Assembly: GCF_038023995.1 (NCBI RefSeq) | Contig: NZ_CP150660.1 | Coordinates: forward strand, 2,726,501-2,790,500 | DNA: 64,000 nt | Direction: 5' to 3' | Origin: Polaribacter atrinae | Lineage (GTDB): Bacteria > Bacteroidota > Bacteroidia > Flavobacteriales > Flavobacteriaceae | Shown here: in pieces, positions 34,501 through 43,281 of the stretch | Numbering within the stretch: the first letter of the stretch is position 1 | Layout of the letters: every line of letters starts with the position of its first letter | Program-made: the position numbers and the translations under genes | The notes under the pieces: model-generated | What the model was told of the DNA's origin: nothing | The model's database searches: none | Seen by the model: only the letters and a program-made list of their open reading frames with translations

Positions 34501-36335
34501 GGTTCAGACCAAGAACCTGTACTCGCTTCTGCACTACATATTTTTAATCCAGCAGGAATAACATCTGAAATGTTAACATTTGTTACTGCGTCTAATCCTT
34601 TACTTTCTACTGTAATTTTAAAAGTAATTGTATCCCCTTCTATAACTTCTGTTTTGTCAGCAGTTTTGTTTACAACAACATCAGGATTACAATAATAAGC
34701 AGAAATAGATTTAGAATCATAAGTACAACCTCCTTTAGAAACACGTACGTAATAATCTCCAGCTTCTGTTGGAGTATATGTATGGTTTGTTGCTCCTTGT
34801 ACCAAAGTACCATTGTCATACCATTGATAAGTTTCAAAATCTTTATTAACTACTTCAATTGAACCACTTGGCAAACATCCCCCACCTGTAATGGCTAATA
34901 CTGTAGCCGGTTCAGTGTCAAATCCAGAAAAATATCCTGCGACACCAATGTTCGTGCTTTGTCCTGTAAAACCAACTGCTATTGGCCCACTAGACTCTAC
35001 AGAAACGTTTCCACTAAGTCCTGAAACATAAAAAGTTTTCCAATCTGAATTACCAGAAACAGCTTCTGCTGGATCTAAATTTATTCTAGTACCATTATCT
35101 TTTAAATAAATAGATCAGCGGTCTGTTGTTGTAGATGCAATAATAAAGACTCCTCCAGTAACAGGCGTCCCAGATAAGTCTGTTATATTGTGTATAAAAT
35201 CCATGGTGTCTGGTAGTAAACAGCTTACAGGTGCCACGAAATTTAAACTAACTGTTTTAGTTGCTGAGCTTCCAGAAAGTACTTGATATGCATATACGTT
35301 CTTTGTAGATTTTACAAACATGTTTTTTCCAACTGATGAACCAGAATAGTAAGAAGCAGGTATTTCTACATATTCTCCAATACCAATTGTAGCAAATGGA
35401 GTAGTAGTTTCATCACTTGTATTTACAAATATATTTGTATTTGCTTGCGTTCCTATAATAATAACAAACTCATTACTAGATCCTCCTTGGCCACGAACAA
35501 AAACATATTCTTTACCTAATTTATCTTCTGGTACGGGTTGATCTGCACCAGCATCTCTAGCTTGACTAGTAGCACTTACTCCAAAATTTAACATCCCATT
35601 ACTAATAGCAATGTCTTTATTAAAATTAATAGAAGCTCCAATCCAACCATCTATATTTGCTGTTGCAGCACTTTTTGCAGCTTCAACAACATAAGATTCT
35701 CCTTTGTTAAGTGTTATTTCAATAGCGTTTGCAGTAATACCATCTATATCATTTTGTAATCTAAATTCACAAGCAGGGTCATAACCGTTTATGGTAATTT
35801 CTGTATTGTCTTCTGTAGCCATAATACCTAAAGTAGCATTTATACTGTTATGGCTTGCTTCAATTGGTGCTCCTCCCCATTTAAATTTTTGGCCTAAAGC
35901 GGCTCTACCTTTAGAGGTGATTGAAGTACCTTGTGCGCTAGAACGTCCTCTATAGTTTACATAAAACTCTTCTCCATTGGGAGCTTCAATACGTAAACCA
36001 CTATTCTTTAAAACAACTCCAGTATTTGTATTGGATACTAATGTTATGTTGTTATCTCCGTTTGCTAAGCTATAAATTATTGGTGTAGATTTAGATAGAG
36101 AAAGGGTAGCAATAGCATTGGTATTAGTTCCTTGATAAATTTTAACCTCGAAACTATTTGTTTCTGGTGTTGATAAATATAAACTCTGTTGCTTAACAGA
36201 TTGATTATTTGAATGTTGCTTTAAAGGAGGTAAAAAGTGTAAGTCGCTTAATTGACCATAACTTATTTGAGAAAAAGTAAATAGAATGATAAATATAGAT
36301 GCTCTCTTTAATTTTTTTAAACTTAAGATGTTCAT
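31516..36335 (-). pseudogene. Large T9SS surface protein (IgGFc-binding-like, DUF11, TSP3 repeats) broken into three frames
   Basis: Fragment 1 (36335-35115) has a signal peptide (ending ISYGQ) and an IgGFc-binding-like domain (KFKWGGAPIEASHNSINATLGIMATEDNTEITI, KEYVFVRGQGGSSNEF). It stops at an in-frame TGA (35117-35115). The frame stays open after it ([19 protein letters not shown]) into fragment 2 (to 33000). Fragment 2 has a PKD/Ig-like C-rich segment, a DUF11 repeat ([19 protein letters not shown]), calcium-type TSP3 repeats ([19 protein letters not shown]) and a lamin-tail-like region. At about 33000 the frame breaks. The expected family motif YNYWSSPVHTL is present only if one base is restored. 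Fragment 3 (to 31516) then runs to a C-terminal T9SS type A domain. Intact length would be about 1,607 residues. The lesions are few and the rest is undegraded, so inactivation is recent or the lesions are sequence errors. Confidence 0.85.
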
Positions 36336-36659
36336 ATATAGCTAGTTTTTTTAATTTATAATATCATTTGGAGCTACAAATTTACTGATGAGGTTTAAAA
36401 AAATAGGGTGTTTTTATTCGAGTGGTTTTTTTCTGTATTTAAAATGCGGTTTAGTATAGTTGAACTGCTTTTGTAGTTAGGTAAAATTGGTTGAATGCCC
36501 TTTTAATAAGAAAAGGAAATGTAGTTTTTAGAAGTTATTGACTGCTTAAAGAATAGTCATTTTATCAATAAAATAAAGGGATGACAAGAGTTTGGAGTTT
36601 ACTTAAGATAGTAAAAGAACCTTTTTAAAGTAAGGTTTTTTTTTGTTAAAACCATTCAA
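36336..36659. other. 324-base intergenic region
   Basis: No gene seen. It contains the promoter box at 36377-36384 and, near the histidine-kinase end, a short hairpin AACCTT (36618-36623) with AAGGTT (36632-36637) beside a T run. That hairpin could be the weak terminator of the kinase gene. The middle is A/T-rich with nothing recognisable. Confidence 0.5.
36377..36384 (-). promoter_or_regulatory. -7 promoter box of the interrupted surface-protein gene
   Basis: The minus strand reads TAAATTTG, an exact TAnnTTTG match, 41 bases upstream of the start codon. The control region is intact although the coding sequence is interrupted. Confidence 0.45.
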
Positions 36660-37811
36660 CTACACTTTATCTAAGAGGATCTCAAAAGTAGTTCCTTTTT
36701 CAATTTCAGATTTTTGTACAAATATTTTTCCTTTGTGATAATCAGCAACAATACGTTTAGAAAGTGATAATCCTAAGCCCCAACCACGTTTTTTGGTAGT
36801 GAAACCGGGTTTAAAAATTTGTTTAAATAATTTTTTAGGCATTCCTTTACCAGTATCGGTAATGGTGATTTTTACCTTTTTAGCGGTGTTTTCTATAGTT
36901 AGTTGTAGTTGTCCCTTGCCTAACATGGCGTCAATAGCATTCTTAATAAGGTTTTCTATAACCCAGCCAAATAACTCTGTATTTAAATTGGTGTAAATTT
37001 CAGCATCTGTAGTAGAAAAAGAGAAGGATATTTGCTTAGAACTTCTAGATTCTAGGTAATCGAAAGCTTGTTTGGTAACGGCAACCACATTTTCTTTTTC
37101 TAGTTCTGGTGTAGAACCAATTTTAGAAAAACGATTTGCAATGGTGTTTAATCTACTAACATCTTTTTCTATTTCTGCGACATATTTATCATCAACCTTT
37201 TCCATTTTTAAAATGGCAATCCAACCTAAAAGAGAAGACAAAGGCGTACCAATTTGATGTGCTGTTTCTTTAGCCATTCCTGTCCAAAGTTGATTGGTTT
37301 CTGCAACTTTATTAGAGTTGTAAAACATATAAATAACACTTAAAAAGAGAAATAAAATTAAAATTAATGCAATTGGATAGTAGGTTAATCTGTTTAATAA
37401 ATCGGAATTTCGATAATAAATAAACTGTTTGTTTTTGCCTTTATAACTCACTTCAATGGGCTCATTTTCGGCCTTCATTTCTATAAGTTGTTTTTCTAAA
37501 TATTTAGGATTTGAAGCTTTTACAGAGTCAAGGTTTTGAAAATATTCTATTTCTCCTTTGTCATTTACCAGAATCATTGGAATATTACTGTTGTTCTCAA
37601 TTATTTTTAAGGGTAAATCTACATTGGCATCTAAGTTGGTGTCGCTAGCAATTTCTTTTTGAGCGGTTGCTAAAATTTCCATTTTAATACGTTCTTCATG
37701 CTTAAATTTTTGAAAGAAAGTATAGGTATTCCACAAGATTAAAGAAACAATAATAAACGAAACAAGAATTGTAATTCGTTTAAATAAAAGGGTGTTCGAA
37801 AAAATTTTCAT
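36660..37811 (-). CDS. Membrane-bound sensor histidine kinase
   Basis: This roughly 383-residue protein has two hydrophobic segments (about 12-30 and 143-162) flanking a periplasmic loop of about 110 residues. The H-box follows at ETAHQIGTPLSSLLGW (phospho-acceptor His), then the HATPase domain with NLIKNAIDAM (N box), DTGKGMPKKLF (G1) and GLGLSLSKRIV (G2). It lacks an evident HAMP domain. The frame extends one codon upstream to a TTG, but the ATG at 37811 is the normal start. No response regulator is adjacent, so it is an orphan kinase here and its signal is unknown. Confidence 0.93.
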   Translation of the reverse strand: MKIFSNTLLFKRITILVSFIIVSLILWNTYTFFQKFKHEERIKMEILATAQKEIASDTNLDANVDLPLKIIENNSNIPMILVNDKGEIEYFQNLDSVKASNPKYLEKQLIEMKAENEPIEVSYKGKNKQFIYYRNSDLLNRLTYYPIALILILFLFLSVIYMFYNSNKVAETNQLWTGMAKETAHQIGTPLSSLLGWIAILKMEKVDDKYVAEIEKDVSRLNTIANRFSKIGSTPELEKENVVAVTKQAFDYLESRSSKQISFSFSTTDAEIYTNLNTELFGWVIENLIKNAIDAMLGKGQLQLTIENTAKKVKITITDTGKGMPKKLFKQIFKPGFTTKKRGWGLGLSLSKRIVADYHKGKIFVQKSEIEKGTTFEILLDKV

Positions 37812-38006
37812 CAAAACAAATATAAGGTTTCCTCTGTATAACTCATTTAAAGATTAGATAGTATCTTTACAAAGCAAAAATATTTGCCAGTTAGCATATT
37901 TGCTTTTTATCAAAATATATTTTGATAAAGGGTGTTGAACGAAGATGATCTATTTCGTTAAACTGTTTAGTTGTGCTCTAAATGGCATTTAGTAAAATTT
38001 ATAAGT

Positions 38007-38867
38007 ATGCTATCTATTAACCCAAAAGAGATTACAACCCAAAAATTACACAGTTATTTATTAGGTGCCATTGCGCCAAGACCTATTGCTTTTGCAAGTA
38101 CGGTTGATGCAGATGGGAATCCGAATTTATCACCTTTTAGTTTTTTTAATATTTTTGGAGCAAACCCACCAATATTAATCTTTTCTCCAGCAAGAAGGGT
38201 AAAAGATAATACTACAAAACACACGCTAGAAAATGTTTTGGCTACCAAAGAAGTGGTTATAAATGTGGTAAATTATGCCATGGTACAACAAATGTCTTTA
38301 AGTAGTACAGAATATCCGCAAGGTGTAAATGAGTTTGAAAAAGCAGGGTTTACCATGTTAGCTTCAGAGAGGGTAAAACCTTTTAGAGTAGCAGAATCTC
38401 CTGTGCAATTAGAGTGTAAGGTAAATGATGTTATTTTTACTGGTGATGAAGGTGGAGCAGGAAATTTAATAATTTGTCAGGTAGTTAAAGTACATATTTC
38501 TGAAGATGTTTTAGCGGAAGACGGAAGCATAGATCAACATAAAATAGACTTGGTCGCAAGAGCAGGAGGTAGTTTTTATACTAGGGCAAAAGAAGGCTTT
38601 TTTGAGATACCAAAACCAGTAAGTACTTTAGGTATTGGAGTTGATAAAATACCTTTAGAAATAAGAAATAGTACGGTGTTAACGGGTAATAATTTAGGGA
38701 TGTTAGGTAATGTAGAACAATTGCCAACAGAAGCAGATGTTAATAACTTTAAGAAAGATCATTTAGAGTTTATTGGACTAGAAACCACAAAAAAACATAC
38801 ATTTGCCCAAGAGTATTTAAAAAAGAATGATGTAGAAAGTGCTTGGAAAGTGCTTTTATTAAATTAG
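38007..38867 (+). CDS. Flavin reductase-like (DIM6/NTAB) FMN-binding protein
   Basis: This 286-residue protein has the flavin reductase-like split-barrel signature AIAPRPIAFASTVDADGNPNLSPFSFFNIFGANPP near residues 20-54 and NVVNYAMVQQMSLSS further on. The frame is open from a TTG at 37971, but ATG 38007 gives the standard MLSINPKEIT N-terminus. Family members bind FMN and reduce it, or act as FMN-dependent oxidoreductases in the cytoplasm. The substrate is unknown. The DUF3127 gene begins 5 bases downstream, so the two form an operon. Confidence 0.88.
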   Translation: MLSINPKEITTQKLHSYLLGAIAPRPIAFASTVDADGNPNLSPFSFFNIFGANPPILIFSPARRVKDNTTKHTLENVLATKEVVINVVNYAMVQQMSLSSTEYPQGVNEFEKAGFTMLASERVKPFRVAESPVQLECKVNDVIFTGDEGGAGNLIICQVVKVHISEDVLAEDGSIDQHKIDLVARAGGSFYTRAKEGFFEIPKPVSTLGIGVDKIPLEIRNSTVLTGNNLGMLGNVEQLPTEADVNNFKKDHLEFIGLETTKKHTFAQEYLKKNDVESAWKVLLLN

Positions 38868-38872
38868 AAATT

Positions 38873-39241
38873 ATGGAAGTTATTGGTAAAGTAAAATTAA
38901 TTGGAGACGTTCAAACATTTGGATCAAACGGATTTCAAAAAAGAGAATTAGTGGTTACAACAGATGATCAATATCCGCAAATGATTAATATCGAGTTTCA
39001 ACAAGATAAAACTGATTTATTAAACAATTACAAAGTTGGTCAAGATGTAAAAGTTTCTATCAATTTAAGAGGTAGAGAATGGATTAACCCACAAGGTGAA
39101 GCTAAATATTTTAACTCAATAGTTGGGTGGAGAATAGAAAATTTATCTCAAGCGTCTGCAGGTGGTAATTTACCTCCAGTAGATCAATTTGAGCCTGCAT
39201 CTAAAGTTACAGATGAAGAGCCAGATGATTTACCTTTCTAG
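38873..39241 (+). CDS. DUF3127 (OB-fold-like, SSB-related) protein
   Basis: This 122-residue protein has an OB-fold-like pattern (MEVIGKVKLIGDVQTFGSNGFQKRELVV, NIEFQQDKTDLLNNYKVGQDVKVSINLRGREW) and an acidic C-terminal tip DEEPDDLPF. That tip is strikingly like the DDIPF tail by which single-stranded DNA-binding proteins recruit partners. The DUF3127 family is found in Bacteroidota with unknown function. A nucleic-acid role is inference from fold and tail. The ATG at 38873 is chosen because the upstream ATG at 38843 lies inside the preceding gene. Confidence 0.85.
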   Translation: MEVIGKVKLIGDVQTFGSNGFQKRELVVTTDDQYPQMINIEFQQDKTDLLNNYKVGQDVKVSINLRGREWINPQGEAKYFNSIVGWRIENLSQASAGGNLPPVDQFEPASKVTDEEPDDLPF

Positions 39242-39261
39242 AAAGGTATATTTCTAAATAT

Positions 39262-39300
39262 AAAAAAAAGAGTGTAAATTAAATTTACACTCTTTTTTTT
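39262..39300. terminator. Bidirectional terminator after the DUF3127 gene
   Basis: A near-perfect palindrome (39262-39280 with 39282-39300; core AGTGTAAATT) is bounded by an A run and a T run. It lies between convergent genes. Confidence 0.85.
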
Positions 39301-39347
39301 ATATAAAATTTTGTCTTGTTTCTTGTACTTAATAAGAAACTATAAAC

Positions 39348-39593
39348 TTATTTCTTCTCACCTTTTTTAGGCATTGGTCCACGTAAATGAACAACCAATC
39401 CGTTTAAGAAGTTACGTAATATTTGATCCTGACATTCTACATATTTAGGGTGTTCTTCACTTCTAAATAAAGCACCTAATTCTGCTTTACTTACTTTAAA
39501 GTCTACCAAAGCACAAATTTCTACAATATCTGTATCGCGTAATTTATGAGCTACACGTAGTTTTTTTAAAATGTCATTATTTGTTAATCCCAT
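39348..39593 (-). CDS. DUF1456 (YehS-like) protein, single-repeat form
   Basis: This 81-residue protein has one DUF1456 unit: LTNNDILKKLRVAHKLRDTDIVEICALVDFKVSKAELGALFRSEEHPKYVECQDQILRNFLNGL. E. coli YehS has two such units. The short form is what I expect in Bacteroidota. Function unknown. It follows the VTT-domain gene by 29 bases in the same direction. Confidence 0.85.
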   Translation of the reverse strand: MGLTNNDILKKLRVAHKLRDTDIVEICALVDFKVSKAELGALFRSEEHPKYVECQDQILRNFLNGLVVHLRGPMPKKGEKK

Positions 39594-39622
39594 AATACTA
39601 ATATAATTATTTTAATCTGAGT

Positions 39623-40246
39623 TTAATGTACAACTTGAAAAATTGCCCAAGCATATATTGCAAATCTAACAAAACGAAATAAACCAAAAAAGACAACTTT
39701 ATTAAATGGATATTTTATCATTCCTGCAGCAATACAAGCAATTGAAAAAGGTAATGGTAATAAGGCGCCTACCAATATTAAGATGCCACCCCATTTACGA
39801 GTGTTTTTTAGGTTTTTAGCCATTTTTACTTCTAAATATTCCTTTACTGATGCTATTTTTAAAGCTGTTTTTCCTAAAAAGTAAGAAATTAATCCACCGC
39901 AATAAGATAAAGTAGCTAAAATTGCTAAGTTTAATATTGGATCAGGTGTTTTTTTAGACCACGCAATAAACATTTCTGGCGGTACTAGCCCTAATAAGGT
40001 TTCAGAAACAAAAAAGAATATTAAAACTGTAAGTCTAGAAACTGTTTCTGTAAAATGATGCAAGCCTTCATTAATATCATATACATATTTATTAAAAAGA
40101 AATAAGCTTGCAACAACAATAACAATTGGCCAAAAAGCTTTCTTTAAGCTCTCCCAGATAAACATATAAAACCCTGTTCTATGGAAATAGGAGTGCATTA
40201 GTTTAGCTCTATGCGTTTTTGTTTTTTTTTTTGTTTTTTTTGCCAT
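39623..40246 (-). CDS. VTT-domain (DedA-like/YqaA-like) membrane protein
   Basis: This 207-residue protein starts with a very basic segment (AKKTKKKTKTHRAKL), followed by about five hydrophobic helices. The VTT-like core includes FVSETLLGLVPPEMFIAW, LATLSYCGGLISYFLGK and ILVGALLPLPFSIACIAAGMIKYPFNKVVFFGLFRFVRF, in which the acidic re-entrant and P-F-G patterns of VTT proteins are recognisable. Relatives act in lipid scrambling or membrane homeostasis. The role here is unassigned. Confidence 0.8.
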   Translation of the reverse strand: MAKKTKKKTKTHRAKLMHSYFHRTGFYMFIWESLKKAFWPIVIVVASLFLFNKYVYDINEGLHHFTETVSRLTVLIFFFVSETLLGLVPPEMFIAWSKKTPDPILNLAILATLSYCGGLISYFLGKTALKIASVKEYLEVKMAKNLKNTRKWGGILILVGALLPLPFSIACIAAGMIKYPFNKVVFFGLFRFVRFAIYAWAIFQVVH

Positions 40247-40278
40247 TTTTAGATTCCTCTTTTTCTTTAAATAGGTTA

Positions 40279-40286
40279 CAAAAATA
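40279..40286 (-). promoter_or_regulatory. -7 promoter box of the VTT gene
   Basis: The minus strand reads TATTTTTG (exact TAnnTTTG), 32 bases upstream of the ATG. Confidence 0.5.
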
Positions 40287-40369
40287 AGGACTTAATTTTT
40301 ATAAAGTGAATAATAATTTATATTCCTACTCTTTTATGAATTCCTTAATTTAGCAACAAATAAATTCTT

Positions 40370-40996
40370 ATGATTTGGCTTACAGATAAAATTGATTTCC
40401 CACCTTATGAATATACCACAAATGATGGAATTATCGCTCTAGGTGGAGATTTATCTGACGAACGTTTAATTTATGCCTACAAAAATGGAATTTTCCCATG
40501 GTTTTCAGAAGGAGAGCCAATTGTTTGGTATTGTCCGTTAGAAAGAATGGTGTTGTTTCCGGATGCTATAAAAGTTTCTAAATCGATGCGTAAAATTATC
40601 AATAAAAATCAATTTGCCATAACAGAGAATAAAGCATTTAAAGAAGTGATTTACTACTGTAAAAATATTGAAAGAAGTGATGGTTTTGGTACTTGGATAA
40701 CTGATGATATGGAGCAGGCCTACATCAATTTGCATAAAAAAGGCATCGCAAAATCTATAGAAGTATGGTTTAATAATGAGTTAGTTGGTGGTTTGTATGG
40801 TTTAGAAATAAATACTATTTTCTGTGGAGAAAGTATGTTTAGTAAAGTTTCTAATGCTTCTAAGTTGGCATTTATTCATCTCGCCGAAAAGAAAGAATAT
40901 ACTTTAATCGATTGCCAAATGTATAATGATCATTTAGCGAGTTTAGGCGCTCAAGAAATTGATAGAAATACATTTTTAAAAATACTAAAAGTTTAA
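40370..40996 (+). CDS. aat: Leucyl/phenylalanyl-tRNA--protein transferase
   Basis: This 208-residue enzyme attaches Leu or Phe from tRNA to N-terminal Lys or Arg of proteins, making N-end-rule substrates for ClpAP. Signatures are DGIIALGGDLSDERLIYAYKNGIFPWFSEGEPIVWYCPLERMVL (residues about 20-63), ERSDGFGTWITDDMEQAYINLHKKGIAKSIEVW and GLYGLEINTIFCGESMFSKVSNASKLAFIHL. Length is normal. It is followed by an outer-membrane protein gene with 64 bases between. Confidence 0.96.
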   Translation: MIWLTDKIDFPPYEYTTNDGIIALGGDLSDERLIYAYKNGIFPWFSEGEPIVWYCPLERMVLFPDAIKVSKSMRKIINKNQFAITENKAFKEVIYYCKNIERSDGFGTWITDDMEQAYINLHKKGIAKSIEVWFNNELVGGLYGLEINTIFCGESMFSKVSNASKLAFIHLAEKKEYTLIDCQMYNDHLASLGAQEIDRNTFLKILKV

Positions 40997-41060
40997 AATT
41001 TTAAAAAAATATAAGCAATGGAATAGTTGTTGCTGAGGTTCTGATATCCAATACCTTGCA

Positions 41061-41597
41061 ATGAAAAAAATACTACTTTCACTCCTGTTTTTTTGTACGA
41101 TTCAAACTTTATTATCACAAGAAAAACTTGGACAACCTTTTTTTACTGGTTCAGCAAATTTAACCTTTGCTGTTAATGAACATTATACGTTAGATCCAGA
41201 CGATGGTGAAACATTTTTAATTCCTTCAGCAATTTTTTTTAGAATGGGTTTTGGGTGCGAAATTAAAAAAAGAGTTGCCATAAGTGTAAATGGTGGTTTC
41301 GATTATCATTGGAATTATGCCGTAAGTGCTTTTCCAACTTACGTGAGTTTAAAATACAATATAACCGAAGATGAAGGAGATAATTTTTTTTCCGAAGTGA
41401 GTTACGGAAAAATGTGGCGTCCATCTAGTAATTATCCTAACGGAAATTATTACCGAATAGGGTTAGGTACTCAAGTTGCAGGAGCAGAAAGATGGAACAC
41501 AATAGTTCGTTTAGACTTTCATAGAAAAGGAATCATCGGCTTCGAAAATAACAGATTAGACAGTGTTTCTTTAGGGATCGGTTTCTCGTTTTTCTAA
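41061..41597 (+). CDS. Small outer-membrane beta-barrel-like protein of unknown function
   Basis: This 178-residue protein has a signal peptide (ending TLLSQ). Alternating hydrophobic strands (FFRMGFGCEIKKRVAISVNGGFDYHW, YYRIGLGTQVAGAERWNTIVRLDFHRKG) end in SLGIGFSFF with a terminal Phe, as in outer-membrane barrels. An eight-stranded porin-like fold is plausible. No family name recognised. Its stop overlaps that of the convergent pseudouridine synthase gene by 4 bases. Confidence 0.75.
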   Translation: MKKILLSLLFFCTIQTLLSQEKLGQPFFTGSANLTFAVNEHYTLDPDDGETFLIPSAIFFRMGFGCEIKKRVAISVNGGFDYHWNYAVSAFPTYVSLKYNITEDEGDNFFSEVSYGKMWRPSSNYPNGNYYRIGLGTQVAGAERWNTIVRLDFHRKGIIGFENNRLDSVSLGIGFSFF

Positions 41598-43264
41598 AAA
41601 TCTGGGGTCACTGTAAAACTCATTTTCTTATGAGTTGTAGGGTGTGAAAATTCTATGAATTCAGCATGTAAATGCAACCTGTTTTCTTTATTTCCATACA
41701 AGTCATCACCAACAATTGGTGTATTTAGTCCTTTTATATGAGCGGAATGTACTCTTAATTGATGCGTTCTTCCTGTAATTGGGTAGAAATGAACTTTTGT
41801 TTTTCCGTTTTGTCTATCGATGATTTTCCAATCGGTTTCTGCATTTTTTCCATGAACAAAATCTACTAATTGTTTAGGTCTATCGTCTAAATCTACACGC
41901 AAAGGAAGTTTTATTTTACCACTTTCTTCGGTTAGGTTTCCATCTAATAAAGCAACATATCGTTTTTTTACAGTTCTGTTTATAAACTGACTTTGTAATA
42001 CTTTATTGGCTTCTTTTGTTTTGGTCAATAATAAAATTCCAGAAGTAGACATGTCTAATCTGTGAACAATTAATGGACCCGTAGCATCTGGATATTTCTC
42101 TTTAATTCGCGTATATACAGAATCTGAAATGTCCTTTCCTGGTACAGATAAAAACTCCGTTGGTTTATTTACAACTAATAAAACATCATCTTCATAAATG
42201 ATTTCTAATTCTTGTTTCTCTGCTAAATTTTCTAACAATAAATTTTCATCCATTGCAATACCTTCTAACATGTGTGTTAAAATAGGTTTGCATCTGCCTT
42301 GGCAGGCAGGATAAAAGTTCTTATGTTTTCTAATAGCGGAGTTTGGCGAGATTCCCCACCAAAATTCTGCCATACAAATAGGCGTTAAATCGTTTAAAAA
42401 AGCATGTTGTAATAATTTAGGAGCAGAACATTCTCCGGATCCTGCAGGTGGTTTTATAGCAGGATTTGTAAAAATATCTAATAAATTACGCAGCTCTTTT
42501 TTTTGATTTAAGAAAGCATATTTACTGAAAAGAGTTTGTTGTAAATAGTTAGATTTTTCTTTTCTTTCTTTTTTTAAGAATGCAATTTTATCTTCAAAAA
42601 GAGCTAATTCCGTTCTTTTTTTAGCAATTTTATCGTCGTAATATTCTAAAAGTTCTTTGTAATAAAATTGATTATTAAAACTTTCTTGGACTAATTTTTT
42701 ATTTAAAACATTAAAATCAGCTTCATTTAAAGTTGCTTGTCCGTTGGTCTTTCTTCTTTTTCTATCTTTTTTCTGAAGATTCATTTTTCTCCTCTCCAGC
42801 ATTAAATCGTCTTCTATTTCTTTTGATAATTTTTTAACAGATTTTTTTAGCTTTAAATAGCTTCTATCCTTTTTTAAAAGAGATAATTGTGCGTTTATTT
42901 TATCTATTTCTTGCTCTCCTTTAATATAGAAACTTCCTTCTGTTCTCATATTAAAAACAGGCGGAACAAATTTTTCAGGCAAACTTTTATCTGCTAATTT
43001 TCCTGAAAAGGCAGCTAAATAACCAATTTCATTTTGTTTGTTTTTAACCACCAAAACTCCAAACATTTTACCAATAGGTAATGTTTCTTGTTCTTCGGAT
43101 AATCCAAAATTGTGTGTAAAGTCCGTTTGGTTTTCTAAATATTCTTGCAATTCATTTGTAGCAATTGTTGCTAATTGATGAGGTTGATAGTAAAAGGGAA
43201 AAGTAAATTTTTTTGGAAGTTCAATTCCTGAAATATCGGCTTTAAAATTTTGGAAATAATTCAA
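41594..43264 (-). CDS. RluA-family pseudouridine synthase with long N-terminal extension
   Basis: This is a 556-residue protein. The C-terminal third is an RluA-type catalytic domain with PLIVHRLDMSTSGILLLTK (catalytic Asp404) and the PITGRTHQLRVHSAHIKGLN segment. The N-terminal roughly 340 residues contain a highly charged coiled-coil stretch (about 125-265). A cysteine-bearing segment follows (GSGECSAPKL ... ACQGRCKP), possibly metal-binding. Family members isomerise uridines in rRNA or tRNA, and the extension may position the RNA. The only start available is TTG at 43264, because a stop codon lies two codons upstream. Target RNA unknown. Confidence 0.88.
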   Translation of the reverse strand: MNYFQNFKADISGIELPKKFTFPFYYQPHQLATIATNELQEYLENQTDFTHNFGLSEEQETLPIGKMFGVLVVKNKQNEIGYLAAFSGKLADKSLPEKFVPPVFNMRTEGSFYIKGEQEIDKINAQLSLLKKDRSYLKLKKSVKKLSKEIEDDLMLERRKMNLQKKDRKRRKTNGQATLNEADFNVLNKKLVQESFNNQFYYKELLEYYDDKIAKKRTELALFEDKIAFLKKERKEKSNYLQQTLFSKYAFLNQKKELRNLLDIFTNPAIKPPAGSGECSAPKLLQHAFLNDLTPICMAEFWWGISPNSAIRKHKNFYPACQGRCKPILTHMLEGIAMDENLLLENLAEKQELEIIYEDDVLLVVNKPTEFLSVPGKDISDSVYTRIKEKYPDATGPLIVHRLDMSTSGILLLTKTKEANKVLQSQFINRTVKKRYVALLDGNLTEESGKIKLPLRVDLDDRPKQLVDFVHGKNAETDWKIIDRQNGKTKVHFYPITGRTHQLRVHSAHIKGLNTPIVGDDLYGNKENRLHLHAEFIEFSHPTTHKKMSFTVTPDF

Positions 43265-43281
43265 ATTTTAAAATTATAAAG

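Noticed and set aside
34117..34695. 192-codon plus-strand open frame
   Set aside because: Antisense to the DUF11/TSP3 region of the interrupted surface gene. Its Ser/Val-rich composition is the reverse reading of the acidic repeats.
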